Source: Bacteroidales bacterium | GTDB lineage: Bacteria; Bacteroidota; Bacteroidia; Bacteroidales; UBA12077 | NCBI GenBank assembly: GCA_030643125.1 | Contig: DAOWML010000017.1 | Location: 1 to 15,034 of the forward strand | DNA: 15,034 nt | Direction of reading: 5' to 3' | Part shown: positions 14,145 through 15,034 of the stretch, in pieces | Layout of the letters: each line of letters starts with the position of its first letter | Position numbering within the stretch: position 1 is the stretch's first letter | The notes under the pieces: model-generated | What the model saw: only the letters and a program-made list of their open reading frames with translations | The model's database searches: none | What the model was told of the DNA's origin: nothing | Program-made: the position numbers and the translations under genes

Positions 14145-14163
14145 GATTCAATATCAAATTTTG

Positions 14164-14236
14164 CACGGGTGGTAAGGATCGAACTCACGACCTTTGGTTT
14201 TGGAGACCACTGCTCTACCAGCTGAGCTACACCCGT
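14164..14236 (-). tRNA. tRNA-Trp (anticodon CCA)
   Basis: The minus strand folds into a complete cloverleaf. The 7-bp acceptor stem ACGGGTG/CACCCGT is perfect. The D arm stem is GCTC/GAGC. The anticodon loop CTCCAAA gives CCA, which reads UGG for tryptophan. The T stem is GTGAG/CTTAC around TTCGATC. The discriminator base is G. The 3' CCA is not encoded (CAA follows), so the CCA end must be added after processing. The first anticodon-stem pair is a G-A mismatch. It lies between tuf and secE, the usual place for this tRNA in Bacteroidota and many other bacteria. Confidence 0.97.
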
Positions 14237-14240
14237 ATAT

Positions 14241-14268
14241 AAAAGGAGATTCGAAATCCCGAATCACC
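14241..14268 (-). terminator. Terminator-like hairpin between tuf and tRNA-Trp
   Basis: On the minus strand GATTCG (14265-14260) and CGAATC (14253-14248) form a 6-bp core around a 6-nt loop, extended past one T-T mismatch by two more G-C pairs, and followed by TTTT at 14244-14241. It stands 19 bp after the tuf stop and 4 bp before the tRNA. It may end or reduce tuf transcripts, or help process the tuf-tRNA junction. Complete termination would leave the downstream operon needing its own promoter, for which there is little room. Confidence 0.5.
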
Positions 14269-14287
14269 CTTAATATACTATATTTTA

Positions 14288-15034
14288 TTAGTCCATTAAA
14301 TCAGTAACCTGACCAGCACCTACAGTTCGACCACCTTCACGGATAGCAAAACGTAATCCCTTATTAATAGCTACCGGAGTGATTAACTCAACAGTAATAG
14401 TTACGTTATCACCTGGCATTACCATCTCAGTTCCTTCTGGTAAGAATATTTCACCAGTTACGTCAAGTGTTCTAACGTAAAATTGAGGACGGTATTTATT
14501 ATGGAATGGAGTGTGTCGTCCACCTTCTTCTTTTTTCAAGATATAAACCTCTGCTTTGAATTTAGTATGAGGCTTAATTGAACCGGGCTTAGCAAGAACC
14601 ATTCCTCTTTTGATTTCGTTTTTATCAACACCACGAAGCAATAAACCTACGTTATCACCAGCTTCACCTCTATCAAGAATCTTACGGAACATTTCAACAC
14701 CAGTACAAACAGTCTTACGACCTTCAGCACCTAAACCAATCATTGCTAATTCATCACCTGTATTAACAACACCAGTTTCAATTCTACCAGTGGCAACTGT
14801 ACCACGACCTGTAATTGAGAACACGTCCTCAACAGGCATTAACATTGGCTTTTCCATATCACGAGGAGGAATAGGAATATAGCTATCAACAGCATCCATA
14901 AGTTCCATTACTTTATCTTCCCATTCTGGTTCACCGTTTAATGCACCTAAAGCAGATCCTACAATAACAGGAGCATTATCACCATCAAAATCGTAAAAGT
15001 TAAGTAATTCACGAATTTCCATTTCAACTAATTC
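14288..15034 (-). CDS. tuf: Elongation factor Tu, C-terminal two thirds (partial at window edge)
   Basis: EF-Tu delivers aminoacyl-tRNA to the ribosomal A site as a GTP complex. The frame is open to the right edge, beginning ELVEMEIRELL. 248 residues are present of about 395, so the first ~147, including the Walker A, switch and NKCD motifs, lie outside. Present are the end of the G domain with the SAL (G5) motif, domain 2 from roughly SYIPIPPRDMEKPMLMPVEDVFSITGRGTV, and domain 3 with EGGRHTPFHNKYRPQFYVRT and GLRFAIREGGRTVGAG at the end. Common kirromycin-contact positions (for example the G of EGGRHTPF, the Q of RPQFY and the A of RFAIREGG) are the sensitive type. The stop lies 51 bp before tRNA-Trp. 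No Met start visible here is the true one. Confidence 0.98.
   Translation of the reverse strand, partial: ELVEMEIRELLNFYDFDGDNAPVIVGSALGALNGEPEWEDKVMELMDAVDSYIPIPPRDMEKPMLMPVEDVFSITGRGTVATGRIETGVVNTGDELAMIGLGAEGRKTVCTGVEMFRKILDRGEAGDNVGLLLRGVDKNEIKRGMVLAKPGSIKPHTKFKAEVYILKKEEGGRHTPFHNKYRPQFYVRTLDVTGEIFLPEGTEMVMPGDNVTITVELITPVAINKGLRFAIREGGRTVGAGQVTDLMD

Noticed and set aside
14610..14882. Plus-strand open frame opposite tuf
   Set aside because: The complement of a highly conserved gene; the long frame results from strong codon constraint in EF-Tu.

Overview
The window is an AT-rich stretch of a bacterial chromosome in which every supportable gene lies on the minus strand. The gene order (tuf, tRNA-Trp, secE, nusG, rplK, rplA, rplJ, rplL, rpoB, rpoC, then a DUF3467 protein), the weak or absent Shine-Dalgarno sequences in front of most genes, the DUF3467 gene directly after rpoC, and a TAnnTTTG-type promoter upstream of etfB all point to the phylum Bacteroidota. 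The genus cannot be read from the sequence.

Region 1 (15034 down to 2647, read right to left) is the translation/transcription supercluster. The window opens inside EF-Tu (its first ~147 residues lie outside). Then come tRNA-Trp(CCA), the translocon subunit SecE, the elongation factor NusG, the stalk-base and L1-arm ribosomal proteins L11 and L1, the stalk proteins L10 and L7/L12, RNA polymerase beta and beta', and a small DUF3467 protein 19 bp after rpoC. Gaps are 15-39 bp except at three places: tuf/tRNA-Trp (51 bp), rplL/rpoB (102 bp) and rpoB/rpoC (80 bp). Each of these three holds an RNA hairpin. The hairpin arms pair through G-U on the minus transcript but would have A-C mismatches on the opposite strand, which suggests real transcript structures that separate expression of the modules. 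A hairpin with a T-run closes the operon at 2545-2580.

Region 2 (2020-2646) is a 627-bp gene-free stretch. It contains the operon terminator, several palindromes (a perfect 33-bp one at 2370-2402, a 29-bp one at 2261-2289, and two related hairpins at 2416-2450 and 2608-2640) and a probable sigma-A promoter for the next operon.

Region 3 (2019 down to 1) is an electron-transfer module. It holds etfB and etfA (the two subunits of electron transfer flavoprotein) and then the first 30 codons of a gene that starts with a membrane segment and runs off the left end. The missing protein may be the membrane partner that passes ETF electrons to the quinone pool, but only its N-terminus is visible. GC-rich inverted repeats lie on both sides of etfA.

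No mobile element, CRISPR array, phage gene or clearly new multi-gene system is visible. The most interesting items are the intergenic hairpins, the palindrome cluster, the uncharacterised DUF3467 partner of rpoC and the truncated membrane gene after etfA.
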